From Sphingomonas endolithica (GTDB taxonomy: Bacteria > Pseudomonadota > Alphaproteobacteria > Sphingomonadales > Sphingomonadaceae): 64,000 bases of DNA. Location of the stretch: the NCBI RefSeq assembly GCF_025231525.1, contig NZ_CP103057.1, positions 248,001 to 312,000 of the forward strand, given 5' to 3'. Each line of letters begins with the position of its first letter. Position 1 is the first letter of the stretch. The position numbers and the translations under genes are program-made. Of the stretch, positions 44,028 through 52,953 are shown in pieces. The notes under the pieces were generated by a model. That model saw only the letters and a list, made by a program, of their open reading frames with translations, made no database searches and had not been told where the DNA came from.

Positions 44028-44630
44028 ATGACCAAAGTTCTCGTCCTCTATTACTCGTCCTACGGCCATATTGAACAGATGGCCGATGCCGTTGCCGAAG
44101 GCGCGCGTTCCGGCGGGGCCCAGGTCGATATCCGTCGCGTCGCCGAAACCGCACCCGACGCCGTCGTGCAGGCCGCCGGCTTCAAGACAGACACCGCGCA
44201 CCCGCTGATCGAAAGTGTCGACGCGCTGGAGCAGTATGATGCGATCATCATCGGTGCGCCGACGCGCTTCGGCCGCATGCCGAGCCAGATGGCCTCGTTC
44301 CTCGACCAGGCCGGCGGCCTGTGGTTCCGCGGTGCGCTGAACGGCAAGATCGGTGGCGCGTTCACCTCCACTGCGAGCCAGCATGGCGGGCAGGAGACGA
44401 CGTTGTTCTCGATCATCACCAATCTGCTGCACTTCGGCATGACGATCGTCGGGCTGGATTACGGCTTCCAGGCGCAGATGGGCGTCGACAAGGTGCGCGG
44501 CGGATCACCTTATGGCGCGACGACGATCTCGGACGGCGACGGCAGCCGCCAGCCGGGCCAGGAAGAGCTGGATGGCGCACGCTATCAGGGCAAGCGCATC
44601 GCTGAGGTCGCGGCCAAGCAGTTCGGCTGA
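44028..44630 (+). CDS. wrbA: NAD(P)H:quinone oxidoreductase WrbA
   Basis: 200-residue flavodoxin-like FMN enzyme that reduces quinones by two electrons. FMN-binding [80 protein letters not shown] and the C-terminal GKRIAEVA are all present. Start at 44028 preceded by AAAGGAAA. Downstream of pirin on the same strand; a terminator follows. Confidence 0.96.
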   Translation: MTKVLVLYYSSYGHIEQMADAVAEGARSGGAQVDIRRVAETAPDAVVQAAGFKTDTAHPLIESVDALEQYDAIIIGAPTRFGRMPSQMASFLDQAGGLWFRGALNGKIGGAFTSTASQHGGQETTLFSIITNLLHFGMTIVGLDYGFQAQMGVDKVRGGSPYGATTISDGDGSRQPGQEELDGARYQGKRIAEVAAKQFG

Positions 44631-44646
44631 TCGAGCAGCAGCGAAG

Positions 44647-44677
44647 ACGGCCGGGCGGGTTGCCGCTCGGCCGTTTT
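44647..44677 (+). terminator. Intrinsic terminator after wrbA
   Basis: 12-bp stem ACGGCCGGGCGG / CCGCTCGGCCGT (one G-T pair) with 4-base loop, followed by TTTTGCTGCCTT. Confidence 0.85.
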
Positions 44678-44683
44678 GCTGCC

Positions 44684-45466
44684 TTAAGCGCCCGGCAGGC
44701 GCGGGAAGGCGAGCGGGAAAAGCGGGCGCGGTAGCGTCGGCACGACACGTGGCGGCTTGATGAACAAGCCCGGGATGGCCGGGTAATTCGATGCGGCCCG
44801 GGCGAAGACGGCGCGGGCGGCGGTTGCACCCGGTGACCTCGCCGACGTGCCGACCCAGCGCCAGTGCCATGGCTCCCAACTGACCCCTTGCGCATTGGCG
44901 GGGGGGAAGGACAGTTCGAAGCCATAATCCCGCGCATGGGCGATCAGCCAGCGACCGGCGGGTTGCCAGACGATGCAGGCATCGACGTCGGGACAATCGG
45001 GCGACGGACGAATGCCGAAATCGAGCGCGTAGCCGGTGGCATGTTCGCTATAGCCCGGCGGCGCGACGACGCGGGCGCGCTCGGCGGCGGTAGCGAAGCG
45101 TTGGTCAGCGCCGATCCGCCCGCAGAATACCTGGCGCTGATATGCGATCGAGCGATGGCAGGAGACACCGCGCAAGGTGCCGGCGACGTCCGGCACGGCG
45201 TTCGCTGCGCTCAACAGCCGCGTGAGATCGGCGGCCGCGGCGCGCTGCAGCCGGCACGGGCCACCCAAGGCGAAACCGGGCGGCGCATCGACCATGTCGT
45301 ATTGCGCGCCCTCGCCGTACGGCAGATGTCCCAACACGCGGCCATCCTTGCCGGTCTCGGCGATCTGCCCCGGACAAAGCTCGATCGGCGCGGCGAGCGC
45401 GAGCGCCGGCGCCATGCCGAGCATCCAGCCGCATGTGCCGATGACAAAGTTGAGGAAGCGCGGCAC
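44684..45466 (-). CDS. Secreted M15 (VanY-like) D,D-carboxypeptidase
   Basis: 260 residues. Signal-like N-terminus (FLNFVIGTCGWMLGMAPALA). The LAS/M15B metallopeptidase core shows H142 and D149 (SEHATGYALDFG), E198 and H201 (WEPWHWRWVG), and SCHRSIAYQRQVFCG before them. Acts on D-Ala-D-Ala ends of peptidoglycan by analogy. Four extra cysteines (C103, C115, C158, C164) suggest disulfides. GTG 45466 was chosen because the signal peptide starts there; no strong ribosome site. Divergent from the pseudouridine synthase gene. Confidence 0.85.
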   Translation of the reverse strand: MPRFLNFVIGTCGWMLGMAPALALAAPIELCPGQIAETGKDGRVLGHLPYGEGAQYDMVDAPPGFALGGPCRLQRAAAADLTRLLSAANAVPDVAGTLRGVSCHRSIAYQRQVFCGRIGADQRFATAAERARVVAPPGYSEHATGYALDFGIRPSPDCPDVDACIVWQPAGRWLIAHARDYGFELSFPPANAQGVSWEPWHWRWVGTSARSPGATAARAVFARAASNYPAIPGLFIKPPRVVPTLPRPLFPLAFPRLPGA

Positions 45467-45512
45467 CGGTGTTTCTCTGGCATGACGGCGCGGGGAGTGG
45501 CAAGGGCATGCC

Positions 45513-46178
45513 ATGCTCGTAAATCATGTTCTCTTCCTCGACGGCGAAGCGCTGGTCATCGACAAGCCCGCCGGCTTGCCGGTCGATCGGCCGCGTGACG
45601 GCTCGCTCAGCCTTGAAAACCACCTCGACGGCTTGACCTTCGGGTTCCGGCGCTGGCCGCACGCGGTACACCGGCTGGACCGCGATACGTCGGGCTGCCT
45701 GCTCCTCTCGCGCAACCCAAAGGCCCATGCGCGGCTGCAGCAGGCGTTCGAGCAGGGGCTGGTGATCAAGCGCTATCTCGCGGTGCTGGACGGCGTGCCG
45801 GAGGGCGAGAGCGGGACGATCGACCTGGCCTTGTCCAAGACCAGCACGGCGGAGGAAGGCTGGCGAATGCGCGGCGACCCGGCCGGCAAGGCGGCGCGGA
45901 CCGGCTGGCGCGTGATCGAGGTGAAGGATGGCCGCGCGTTCGTCGAGTTCACGCCGGAGACGGGACGCACGCACCAGATTCGCGTGCATGCCGCCGAAGC
46001 GCTGGGTGCTCCCGTGGTCGGCGATCCGATCTATGGCAGTGGCGGCAAGCACACCTTGCTGCACGCCGCGGCGCTGACCGTTCCGCGCGCAGGCAAGGAC
46101 CCGATCGTCGCGGTTGCGCCGCTGCCCGAGCGTTTTGCCGAGGCTGGCTTCGCGCTGGCACCGGTGCAGGGCGACTAA
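45513..46178 (+). CDS. RluA-family RNA pseudouridine synthase
   Basis: 221 residues. Catalytic Asp56 in AVHRLDRDTSGCLLLSRN; VIDKPAGLPVDRPRDG, LVIKRYLAVLDG and TGRTHQIRVHAAEALGAPVV, GDPIYG are RluA-family motifs. No S4 domain. The length and sequence suit a single-domain RluA/RluC-type or TruC-like enzyme modifying rRNA or tRNA. arfB follows 11 bases later. Confidence 0.93.
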   Translation: MLVNHVLFLDGEALVIDKPAGLPVDRPRDGSLSLENHLDGLTFGFRRWPHAVHRLDRDTSGCLLLSRNPKAHARLQQAFEQGLVIKRYLAVLDGVPEGESGTIDLALSKTSTAEEGWRMRGDPAGKAARTGWRVIEVKDGRAFVEFTPETGRTHQIRVHAAEALGAPVVGDPIYGSGGKHTLLHAAALTVPRAGKDPIVAVAPLPERFAEAGFALAPVQGD

Positions 46179-46189
46179 GCGAGCCCGAC

Positions 46190-46615
46190 ATGGCCGGCAT
46201 CCAGATCACGCGTTCGATATGGATCGATTCTGACGAGCTGCAGGAAAGCGCGACGCGCAGCGGCGGTGCCGGTGGGCAGCATGTGAACACCACCGACAGC
46301 GCGGTGATCCTGCGCTTCGACGTGGCGAATTCCCCCGGCTTGCCGGAGGCGGTCAAAGAACGGCTTTCGGCGCTGGCGGGGTCGCGATTGACGCGCGATG
46401 GTGTGTTGGTGCTGCGCAGCGAAGGCACACGCTCGCAACTGCTCAACCGCCAGGAAGTGCGGGCGCGGTTGGTGGCGTTGATCCAGGAGGCGACGATCGT
46501 GCAGAAGAAGCGTCGCCCGACACGACCGACCAAGGCATCGGCCACGCGGCGCGTGGATGGCAAGGTGAAGAGATCGGGCGTGAAGGCGGGACGGGGGCGG
46601 GTTTCGCTGGACTGA
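46190..46615 (+). CDS. arfB: Alternative ribosome-rescue factor ArfB
   Basis: 141 residues, as in E. coli ArfB (140). The release-factor-like domain carries the catalytic GGQ (RSGGAGGQHVN, 28-30), the LPEAVKERLSALAGSRLT helix and a long basic C-terminal tail (KKRRPTRPTKASATRR, GKVKRSGVKAGRGR) that enters the empty mRNA channel. It hydrolyses peptidyl-tRNA on stalled ribosomes. Probably co-transcribed with the pseudouridine synthase. Confidence 0.95.
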   Translation: MAGIQITRSIWIDSDELQESATRSGGAGGQHVNTTDSAVILRFDVANSPGLPEAVKERLSALAGSRLTRDGVLVLRSEGTRSQLLNRQEVRARLVALIQEATIVQKKRRPTRPTKASATRRVDGKVKRSGVKAGRGRVSLD

Positions 46616-46633
46616 TAGGGTTTGGCTGTCTGT

Positions 46634-46745
46634 GACAGGGCCGTTCCCTGGCGGGGGCCGGGGCCCAGGCGGGGTGGTAGAAGTAAGTGAGCGTAGCAGC
46701 GGCTTCCGCCCGTTCCGCTACTGGGCCCCGGCCTTCGCCGGGGAA
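46634..46745. repeat. Palindromic repeat, GGGCCCAG/CTGGGCCC type
   Basis: 25-base arms at 46634-46658 and 46721-46745 pair with few mismatches, separated by about 60 bases. Related to the palindromes at 2133 and 21370. Confidence 0.85.
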
Positions 46746-46804
46746 GAAGTTGGCAAGGAACACGTAGCAAACGCGCCCGTCCGGCGATCAACGTAGGAAC
46801 AAGC

Positions 46805-47287
46805 ATGTATCAGTTCGATATCTCCGCCGGCTCCAAGGCCGATCTGTACCGCGATCTGCTGTCGGCGCTCGATGCGCTGACTGCGGACGAGCCCGATGCG
46901 ATCGCCAACATGGCCAATGCCGCCGCCTTGGTGTGGGAATACCTCCCCGATCTGAATTGGGCAGGTTTCTACCGCGCGATCGATGGCGAGCTGGTGCTCG
47001 GGCCGTTCCAGGGCAAGGTCGCATGCATCCGCATCGACATGGGCAAGGGCGTGTGCGGCACGGCGGCGGAAACACGCACGACGCAGCTGGTGGAGGACGT
47101 GCATGCCTTTCCTGGGCACATCGCCTGCGATGCGGCAAGCCGGTCTGAGCTGGTCGTGCCGATCGTCGCCGATGGTCGGTTGATCGGGGTACTCGACCTC
47201 GATTCTCCCGAGCCGGCGCGGTTCGATGCCGACGATGCGGCAGGGTGCGAGGCACTGGTTGCCTTGCTGGCGCCGCGCTTGGGCTGA
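46805..47287 (+). CDS. msrC: GAF-domain free methionine-(R)-sulfoxide reductase
   Basis: 160 residues, a single GAF domain. Cysteines C74 (VACIRID), C84 (GVCGTAAE) and C108 (HIACDAAS) are spaced 10 and 24 apart, exactly as the redox cysteines C84, C94 and C118 of E. coli fRMsr. LVVPIVADGRLIGVLDLDSP is the family end. It reduces free methionine-R-sulfoxide with thioredoxin. Complete. Confidence 0.93.
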   Translation: MYQFDISAGSKADLYRDLLSALDALTADEPDAIANMANAAALVWEYLPDLNWAGFYRAIDGELVLGPFQGKVACIRIDMGKGVCGTAAETRTTQLVEDVHAFPGHIACDAASRSELVVPIVADGRLIGVLDLDSPEPARFDADDAAGCEALVALLAPRLG

Positions 47288-47400
47288 TCCGTTTTAGGAC
47301 AGCGACGCATCTGGCAAAAAACGCGACGAAATGGTAACTGACGCGTTAATATTTGCTGTGGCGCCTGACGGGCTGCCGCGTCATGCCAGGAGCGTCTACC

Positions 47401-48627
47401 ATGCGAACTCTCACTTTTGCTGCACTTGCCGGGGCGCTGCTGGTGTCGACAGCACCGCTGGAAGCGCAGCGACTCGGGAGCAGCGGCGCGACTAGCCATT
47501 CCGTCTCGACGGGCGGCCAGCGATCGATGTCGAGCCAGGGTAGCTGGAGCGGGTCGCGATCCACGCAGTCGACGCATTGGAATGCGCCACGTCCGGCGCA
47601 ACCGGGGAATTGGAACACGCCGCGCCCGACGCCGCCAAGCAATTGGAACGGCCAGAAGCCTGGTAATTGGAACGGCAACCACCCGCGGCCTGGCCAGTGG
47701 AACGGCAACGGCCCCACGCCGGGTTGGAATGGCCAGGGGCCGAAGCCCGGCAATTGGAACAACCATCAGCGTCCGCCGCGTTGGGGCGGCAACGTGAACG
47801 GCCATTGGCATGCCGGCTACAATGCGCCGGGCGGCTGGAACGGCTATCATCGCCCGACGCGCGGCTGGGTGTTGCCGAGCTACTGGATCCAGCCGAGCTT
47901 CTTCATCAGCGATTATTCGTCCTACGGCCTGTCCTCGCCGCCTTATGGCTATAGCTGGACGCGCTATTATGACGATGCGGTGTTGATGGACAGCCGCGGG
48001 CAGGTCTGGGATTCGGTCAGCGGGGTCAATTGGGACCGGTACGACGATGGCTACGGCTATGACGATGGTGCCTATGCCTATGGTGGCGGGGGCTACGATC
48101 AGGGTGGCTATGACGAGCAAGCCTATGTCGCGCGACCGGATGACGGCCTCGGTGGCGCTGTGATCGGTGGCGTGGTCGGCGGGGTCGCTGGCAACGTGAT
48201 TGCCGGGCGCGGCAATCGGCTGGCGGGCACGCTGATCGGCGCAGGCGTCGGCGCAGCGGCCGGGTATGCGATCGACAAGTCGGAGGATCGCGGGCGCTAT
48301 GCCAACGGCTATGGCGCTGGTTATCCCGCGCCGCCGGTCGCGTATGCGCCGCCAGCCGAGGTGGTGCAGAGCGGCGGCTATACCAGCAGCTACAATTCGG
48401 GATATCGCCAGCAGGGCGGTTATGTCAGCGGCGGCTATTGGTACCCGCCGGCGACCACTACTGTCGTGACGGTGTCAGCGCCCGTAGAGACGGTGACCAC
48501 GACGACGACCGAATATGTCGAGACGAGCTACGCCGCGCCGCGCAAGGTGTGGCGGGCGCCGAAGAAGGTCTGGAAGCCCCGGTCCAAGGTGCGCGTGCAG
48601 TGCACCTGCGATTGCGCCTGCCGCTGA
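47401..48627 (+). CDS. RcnB-like secreted protein with glycine-zipper domain
   Basis: 408 residues. Signal peptide (MRTLTFAALAGALLVSTAPLEAQ cleavage near 21-23); a low-complexity region with about eight NWN/WNG motifs (PGNWNTPRPTPPSNWNGQKP) at 57-125; an RcnB domain at about 155-220 (RGWVLPSYWIQPSFFISDYS, YYDDAVLMDSRGQVWDSV); a Tyr/Gly-rich linker; then a glycine-zipper 2TM segment (GGAVIGGVVGGVAGNVIAGR, LAGTLIGAGVGAAAGYAIDK) and a Tyr-rich tail ending QCTCDCACR. RcnB is linked to metal tolerance in E. coli, but this composite architecture suggests an envelope role. Start MRTL was preferred to an ATG-less extension. Confidence 0.85.
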   Translation: MRTLTFAALAGALLVSTAPLEAQRLGSSGATSHSVSTGGQRSMSSQGSWSGSRSTQSTHWNAPRPAQPGNWNTPRPTPPSNWNGQKPGNWNGNHPRPGQWNGNGPTPGWNGQGPKPGNWNNHQRPPRWGGNVNGHWHAGYNAPGGWNGYHRPTRGWVLPSYWIQPSFFISDYSSYGLSSPPYGYSWTRYYDDAVLMDSRGQVWDSVSGVNWDRYDDGYGYDDGAYAYGGGGYDQGGYDEQAYVARPDDGLGGAVIGGVVGGVAGNVIAGRGNRLAGTLIGAGVGAAAGYAIDKSEDRGRYANGYGAGYPAPPVAYAPPAEVVQSGGYTSSYNSGYRQQGGYVSGGYWYPPATTTVVTVSAPVETVTTTTTEYVETSYAAPRKVWRAPKKVWKPRSKVRVQCTCDCACR

Positions 48628-48651
48628 TTGGGGGCGGGTGGGCGTTGGTTT

Positions 48652-48661
48652 GGGGGGGGGG
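48652..48661 (+). repeat. G10 homopolymer
   Basis: Ten consecutive G residues just after the RcnB-like gene, outside any ORF. A slippage-prone tract or a sequencing-sensitive spot. Confidence 0.8.
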
Positions 48662-48695
48662 CGCGGGTTGTAGATGCGCCTCCAATAGCCAGAAA

Positions 48696-48803
48696 CGTCA
48701 CCCCGGACTTGTTCCGGGGTCCACCAAGCGGCTTTCCGAAGTTATGATGGCTGAACGTTGAGGGTGCGGCACGGTGCACCTCCGAAACAAGTCCGGGGTG
48801 ACG
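48696..48803. repeat. Palindromic repeat, CACCCCGGACTTGTTCC type
   Basis: Outer arms CGTCACCCCGGACTTGTTCC (48696-) and AACAAGTCCGGGGTGACG (-48803). Almost identical arms to 12603-12706 but a different centre. Lies between convergent genes. Confidence 0.88.
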
Positions 48804-48871
48804 CTAAGGCCTTGTTCTTGTTCGTTACAGTCTAAGAGCCATGCGCGCTACCCGAGGCGAGCCGCCATGCG

Positions 48872-50161
48872 TTATTGCCGACGGGCGCGTTCGCCGAAGG
48901 TGACGAGGCTTTCCGCGCCGTCGGCGGCAAGCGATGCGACACCGATCAGGTGGTCGTCGACCGGCACGTTGCGGAGCACCGTCTGCGTGGTCTTCACGTC
49001 CAGCGTGCCCGTCCAGTCCTGCGCGTCCGAGCGGCGCCAGCGGACGCGGTAGCCGACTGCCCCGGGAATGGCCGCCCAGCTGACATTGGTATCGCGCGAG
49101 AGGTCGCCGGCGATCGTCACCTTGTCGGGGGCCGCGGGTGCGGCGGCAAGGCGGCGGATCGTCGCGACGTTGATGGCGGTCACCTTGGCCAGATAGGTGA
49201 AGTCCATCCGGTCGATCGTGTCGCCGTAAGTGACGCCTTTCTCGGTGCGCAGATCCTGATGCTGGGCGTCCCAATTCTCGACCGATGAGCTGAAGCGCAC
49301 GGCGGGGAAGCCGAGCTTGAGGAACGGCTCGTGATCGCCGCCGCGGCCGAAGCGATCGGGGCGGCGGTCGACGAACACGTCGAGGCCGCCGGGGATCTTG
49401 CCGGCCACGCCGTCGATCGCCTTGGCCAAAGTGCGCGACGGACCGTCATCCTCGCCGCCATTGCCACGCCGGGCGATCTGGGCGGGCAGGTCCTCCGACA
49501 TGCGGATGCCTTCGGAAAAGACGCGCACGCGCGCCGCGTCGCGCACGCCGCCTTGGCCGAGGCTGTTGCCGACGATGTCGTTGTTGAGCATGGCGCTTAC
49601 CGTCCAGCCCTTGTCGCGCGCGGTTTCCGACAGCAATTGCGCGCCGAGCAGCCCCTGTTCCTCGCCCGAGAACAAGACATAGACGATCGTCGCACGAAAC
49701 TTCTGTTGCGACAGCAGGCGGGCGGCTTCCAGCACCAGCGCCGAGCCCGAGCCATTGTCGTTGGCACCGGGGGCAATGCCCTTGGCATCCATGACATCGG
49801 TAACACGGCTGTCGATATGCGCACCGACGATCACGACGCGTTTAGGATCGCTACCCTGCTGAAAACCGAGCACGTCGACAATATTCGCGCCCGCCGGGGT
49901 CCGAGGCGACACCATGGTCCGGGCGATGTTCGACACGACGATGCAGCCGTTGCAGGCGTCCGCAATGCGCGTGAGCTCGCCGCCGGCCCAGGCGCGGGCG
50001 GCGCCGATGCCTTGTGCCGGATCGTCCTGCGCGGACAGCGTGTGCCGCGTGCCGAACGAGACGAGCTTCTCGACATCCGCCTTCAGCCGGGCAGGGCTGG
50101 GCTGGTCCTGGGCTGCAGCAGGCGCGGCGAGGATGAGCGTCATGAGGGGCAGGTATTTCAT
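48872..50161 (-). CDS. Secreted M28-family metallopeptidase
   Basis: 429 residues with signal peptide (MKYLPLMTLILAAPAAAQ). Zinc aminopeptidase core: VIVGAHIDSR, APGANDNGSGSALVLEAARL, YVLFSGEEQGLLGAQLL, RFGRGGDHEPFLKLGFPAVR, giving the H/D/E/D/H ligands of the M28 clan. About 90 C-terminal residues (DVSWAAIPGAVGYRVRWRRS and onward) resemble a fibronectin type III domain. Probably a periplasmic or secreted aminopeptidase. Its ATG overlaps the stop of the universal stress gene. Confidence 0.9.
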   Translation of the reverse strand: MKYLPLMTLILAAPAAAQDQPSPARLKADVEKLVSFGTRHTLSAQDDPAQGIGAARAWAGGELTRIADACNGCIVVSNIARTMVSPRTPAGANIVDVLGFQQGSDPKRVVIVGAHIDSRVTDVMDAKGIAPGANDNGSGSALVLEAARLLSQQKFRATIVYVLFSGEEQGLLGAQLLSETARDKGWTVSAMLNNDIVGNSLGQGGVRDAARVRVFSEGIRMSEDLPAQIARRGNGGEDDGPSRTLAKAIDGVAGKIPGGLDVFVDRRPDRFGRGGDHEPFLKLGFPAVRFSSSVENWDAQHQDLRTEKGVTYGDTIDRMDFTYLAKVTAINVATIRRLAAAPAAPDKVTIAGDLSRDTNVSWAAIPGAVGYRVRWRRSDAQDWTGTLDVKTTQTVLRNVPVDDHLIGVASLAADGAESLVTFGERARRQ

Positions 50162-50616
50162 CAGCTGAGCCTGTCGATATCGTCGCGGGTAAGCGAGCCG
50201 GGGATGATCATGAGCGGGATGGGCAGGGCGCCAGCATCGGTGCCGGCGAAATGCGCGACGAGGGGGCCGGGCGCGCCGATCGCCGCGGCGCCGAGGACCA
50301 GGGCGGCAATGTCAGGGTTGGCGGCGATCATCTCGCGGATGATCTTGGGGCCGTCGCCCTGCTTCAGCGTAATCGAGGGGCGCAGGCCGGATTCCTCGAT
50401 CAGCGTGCCCGCCGCGCCCGCGACGAGCGCCTCGGCATGAAGGCGCGCTTCTTCTTCGATCGTTGCCTGAACACCGCCCCACGGGCCGAATTCGGCCGGC
50501 GGCAGAAGGGTGAGGATCTCGACCCCGCCGCCGGTCTTGACCGCGCGGCGCGCGGCGAAGCGGAGCGCGATACCGGCCTCCGGCGTTTCATCGACCACCA
50601 CCAGATAGATGCGCAT
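50161..50616 (-). CDS. Universal stress protein family
   Basis: 151 residues, USP fold: MRIYLVVVDETPEAGIALRF, AARRAVKTGGGVEILTLLPP, ALVLGAAAIGAPGPLVAHFA, IPLMIIPGSLT. The late G-x2-G-x9-G(S/T) ATP site is only partly conserved, so ATP binding is uncertain. ATG 50616 follows GGGAGTGGAA; a longer start 21 bases upstream is possible. Coupled to the M28 gene by a 4-base overlap. Confidence 0.85.
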   Translation of the reverse strand: MRIYLVVVDETPEAGIALRFAARRAVKTGGGVEILTLLPPAEFGPWGGVQATIEEEARLHAEALVAGAAGTLIEESGLRPSITLKQGDGPKIIREMIAANPDIAALVLGAAAIGAPGPLVAHFAGTDAGALPIPLMIIPGSLTRDDIDRLS

Positions 50617-50756
50617 TTCCACTCCCTTGTGGCGCATAGGTGCCTTTATGCGGCGGCGCGCGCAAGAGTGCGGTCTTGACCATCGCGGTGTCGGGCGCGA
50701 AGGATCGCCGCCGCACCGGAATCATCTCCTCCCCAGGAATGCGTCAAAGGAATCCC

Positions 50757-52067
50757 ATGCCGATCGAGATCAAGATGCCAGCTTTGTCGCCGACGATGGA
50801 GGAGGGCACGCTGGCCAAGTGGCTGGTCAAGGAAGGCGACAGCGTCAAGTCCGGCGACCTGATGGCCGAGATCGAGACCGACAAGGCGACGATGGAGTTC
50901 GAGGCGGTCGACGAAGGCGTGATCGGCAAGATCCTGATCGCCGAAGGTACCGACAATGTGAAGGTCGGGACGGTGATCGCCACGCTGACGCAGGAAGGCG
51001 AAAGCGCGGATGCCGCGCCGCCAGCTACTGTCGCGAAGGAAGAACCCAAGGCAGAGACACCAAAGCAAGAGGCGCGCGCGCCGGAGGCGGCACGTGCGGT
51101 CGAGCCTGCGCCAGTGCAGACGGCTCCCGCTGCAACGGGTGAGCGCGTCAAGGCCAGCCCGCTGGCGCGACGCATTGCGGCGGAGAAGAATATCGAGCTT
51201 TCCGCGCTGACCGGGTCGGGTCCCAATGGCCGGATCGTGAAGGCGGATCTTGACGGCGCGAAGCAAGGCGCTGCCTCGACTGCGCCGCAGGCGGCTGTCT
51301 CGGCGCCGGAGGTGGCGGCAGCACCGGCACCTGCCGCATCTGCGCCCGTCGCGGCCAAGGCTGCTGCAATCCCCGACATCCCCCATGAGGCGGCCAAGCT
51401 CAGCAACGTGCGGAAGACGATTGCGCGCCGCCTGACCGAATCGAAGCAGCAGGTGCCGCATATCTACCTGACGCTGGATATCCGGCTCGACGCGCTGCTC
51501 AAGCTGCGCGCCGACCTGAACAAGAGCCTGGAAGCGCGCGGCGTGAAGCTGTCGGTCAACGACCTGCTGATTAAGGCACTGGCGGTGAGCCTGATGCAGG
51601 TGCCGACGTGCAACGTGATGTTCACGCCCGATCAGCTGATCACCTTCTCGCGTGCCGACATTTCGGTTGCGGTGAGCGCGCCTTCCGGACTGATCACCCC
51701 GGTGATCACGCATGCCGATACCAAGTCGCTGTCGGCGATTTCGACCGAGATGAAGGATCTCGCCGCCCGGGCGCGCGAACAGAAATTGAAGCCCGAGGAA
51801 TATACCGGCGGTACGGCCAGCATCAGCAACATGGGCATGTTCGGGATCAAGAATTTCGACGCGGTGATCAACCCGCCACAGGGCATGATCATGGCGATCG
51901 GCGCTGGCGAGAAGCGGCCGTACATCATCGACGATGCGCTCGGCATCGCGGCGGTAATGTCGGCGACCGGCAGCTTCGATCACCGCGCAATCGACGGATC
52001 GGACGGCGCGGCGCTGATGCAAGCGTTCAAGACGCTGGTCGAAAACCCGTTGGGGATGCTCGCCTGA
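50757..52067 (+). CDS. pdhC: Pyruvate dehydrogenase E2 (dihydrolipoamide acetyltransferase)
   Basis: 436 residues. N-terminal lipoyl domain with K43 in [14 protein letters not shown], an Ala/Pro/Glu linker, an E1/E3-binding domain ([34 protein letters not shown]), a second Ala-rich linker, then the acetyltransferase core ([20 protein letters not shown]) with the active-site [13 protein letters not shown]. Transfers acetyl to CoA. AAAGGA precedes ATG 50757. E1 genes are not in the window; E3 (lpdA) is 0.9 kb downstream on the same strand. Confidence 0.95.
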   Translation: MPIEIKMPALSPTMEEGTLAKWLVKEGDSVKSGDLMAEIETDKATMEFEAVDEGVIGKILIAEGTDNVKVGTVIATLTQEGESADAAPPATVAKEEPKAETPKQEARAPEAARAVEPAPVQTAPAATGERVKASPLARRIAAEKNIELSALTGSGPNGRIVKADLDGAKQGAASTAPQAAVSAPEVAAAPAPAASAPVAAKAAAIPDIPHEAAKLSNVRKTIARRLTESKQQVPHIYLTLDIRLDALLKLRADLNKSLEARGVKLSVNDLLIKALAVSLMQVPTCNVMFTPDQLITFSRADISVAVSAPSGLITPVITHADTKSLSAISTEMKDLAARAREQKLKPEEYTGGTASISNMGMFGIKNFDAVINPPQGMIMAIGAGEKRPYIIDDALGIAAVMSATGSFDHRAIDGSDGAALMQAFKTLVENPLGMLA

Positions 52068-52068
52068 C

Positions 52069-52311
52069 ATGCCCTGGCGGACGCTGATCGAGCTTCTGCA
52101 CATGCTGTTCGGCATCCTGGCGACCCTGTTGCTGTCGTCGCTGGCCTCCTGGGCAGTGCCGAACGCGCGTGAGTCGATCTCGCTGGTTGCCTGGGTGGTA
52201 GCGGCGGTAGTGGTGGCGATAGGCGTGCGGCCGCTGCGCCGGGCATGGTCGCTGGATCGTGGACGCGGGCCGATGAAGAGTGACGGCGTGAATGGCGCGC
52301 CGCATGAGTGA
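52069..52311 (+). CDS. Small two-helix membrane protein (80 residues)
   Basis: Begins MPWRTLIELLHMLFGILATL; two hydrophobic helices (about 5-29 and 37-52) and a basic tail (GVRPLRRAWSLDRGRG). No family recognised. Starts 2 bases after the pdhC stop and overlaps the next gene by 8 bases, so it is translated as part of the operon if real. Confidence 0.65.
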   Translation: MPWRTLIELLHMLFGILATLLLSSLASWAVPNARESISLVAWVVAAVVVAIGVRPLRRAWSLDRGRGPMKSDGVNGAPHE

Positions 52312-52693
52312 CGGCCCACCCGACACTATCCCCGCGATCCGCGCGACGGCGATGGCGGCGGATGCCAATCCTTACGGCACGATCTTCGTCGGGTGGCTGA
52401 TGGGGCAGATGGCACTGGCCGCGGGGTCGGCCGCGTCACGTTTCTCGGGTGCACGTTGCCCGGTCGTGGCGGCGAACGGATTCTCGTTCAAGGCACCCGT
52501 GCAGGTAGGGGACGAGGTGTCGTTCCACGCCGAGATCGTCGCGACCGGGAGGACGTCGATCACGGTGGCGGTGATGGTGTGGCGACGCGACCGGCACGGT
52601 GAGGGCGGCTCGCAGGCGGCAGAAGGCAGGTTCACGTTGGTGGCGATGGGGGCTGACGATCGGCCGATGACGTTGGTTGCGGCTGCGGCATGA
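52304..52693 (+). CDS. Acyl-CoA thioesterase-like hotdog protein without the catalytic Asp
   Basis: 129 residues, a YciA-type hotdog: ADANPYGTIFVGWLMGQMAL, GFSFKAPVQVGDEVSFHAEI, VATGRTSITVAVMVWRR. In active relatives the motif is FGGWLxxQMD; here QMA is found, so the catalytic Asp is Ala37. It may bind acyl-CoA without cleaving it. Gene is in the pdhC-lpdA cluster, overlapping both neighbours. Confidence 0.85.
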   Translation: MSDGPPDTIPAIRATAMAADANPYGTIFVGWLMGQMALAAGSAASRFSGARCPVVAANGFSFKAPVQVGDEVSFHAEIVATGRTSITVAVMVWRRDRHGEGGSQAAEGRFTLVAMGADDRPMTLVAAAA

Positions 52694-52953
52694 CGGCGAG
52701 CGACGTCGATGCATTTTGGCGGCGGCAGTTCAAACGTCTGCTCGCACTCGAAATCGCCGGGCGCAATCCGGTTACGTTGTCTTCGCGTTGGCTTACCTTG
52801 GCTTCCATGAAGTGGAACGAGCGGCGCCACCGGGTGTCATTCCACGTTCCAATGAATATCTATCACATACTTGACGATCCCGATGTCCGCGCAAAGGACC
52901 ATCGGTACGCACAACGGCAATGGGCCACGGGCCTGGAGTGGATAAATGGCTGA
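52690..52953 (+). CDS. Unrecognised 87-residue protein between thioesterase and lpdA
   Basis: Starts MTASDVDAFWRRQFKRLLAL and ends RQWATGLEWING. Trp- and Arg-rich, no signal or membrane helix. The start overlaps the thioesterase stop (ATGA) and the stop overlaps lpdA by 8 bases, which argues for a real coupled gene. The middle has visibly lower GC (ttgtcttcgcgttggcttac) than its neighbours. No family recognised; could bind the dehydrogenase complex. Confidence 0.6.
   Translation: MTASDVDAFWRRQFKRLLALEIAGRNPVTLSSRWLTLASMKWNERRHRVSFHVPMNIYHILDDPDVRAKDHRYAQRQWATGLEWING

Noticed and set aside
47288..47400. CtrA box upstream of the RcnB-like gene
   Set aside because: GTAA and TTAA words are 8 bases apart rather than 7 and the first lacks the leading T.
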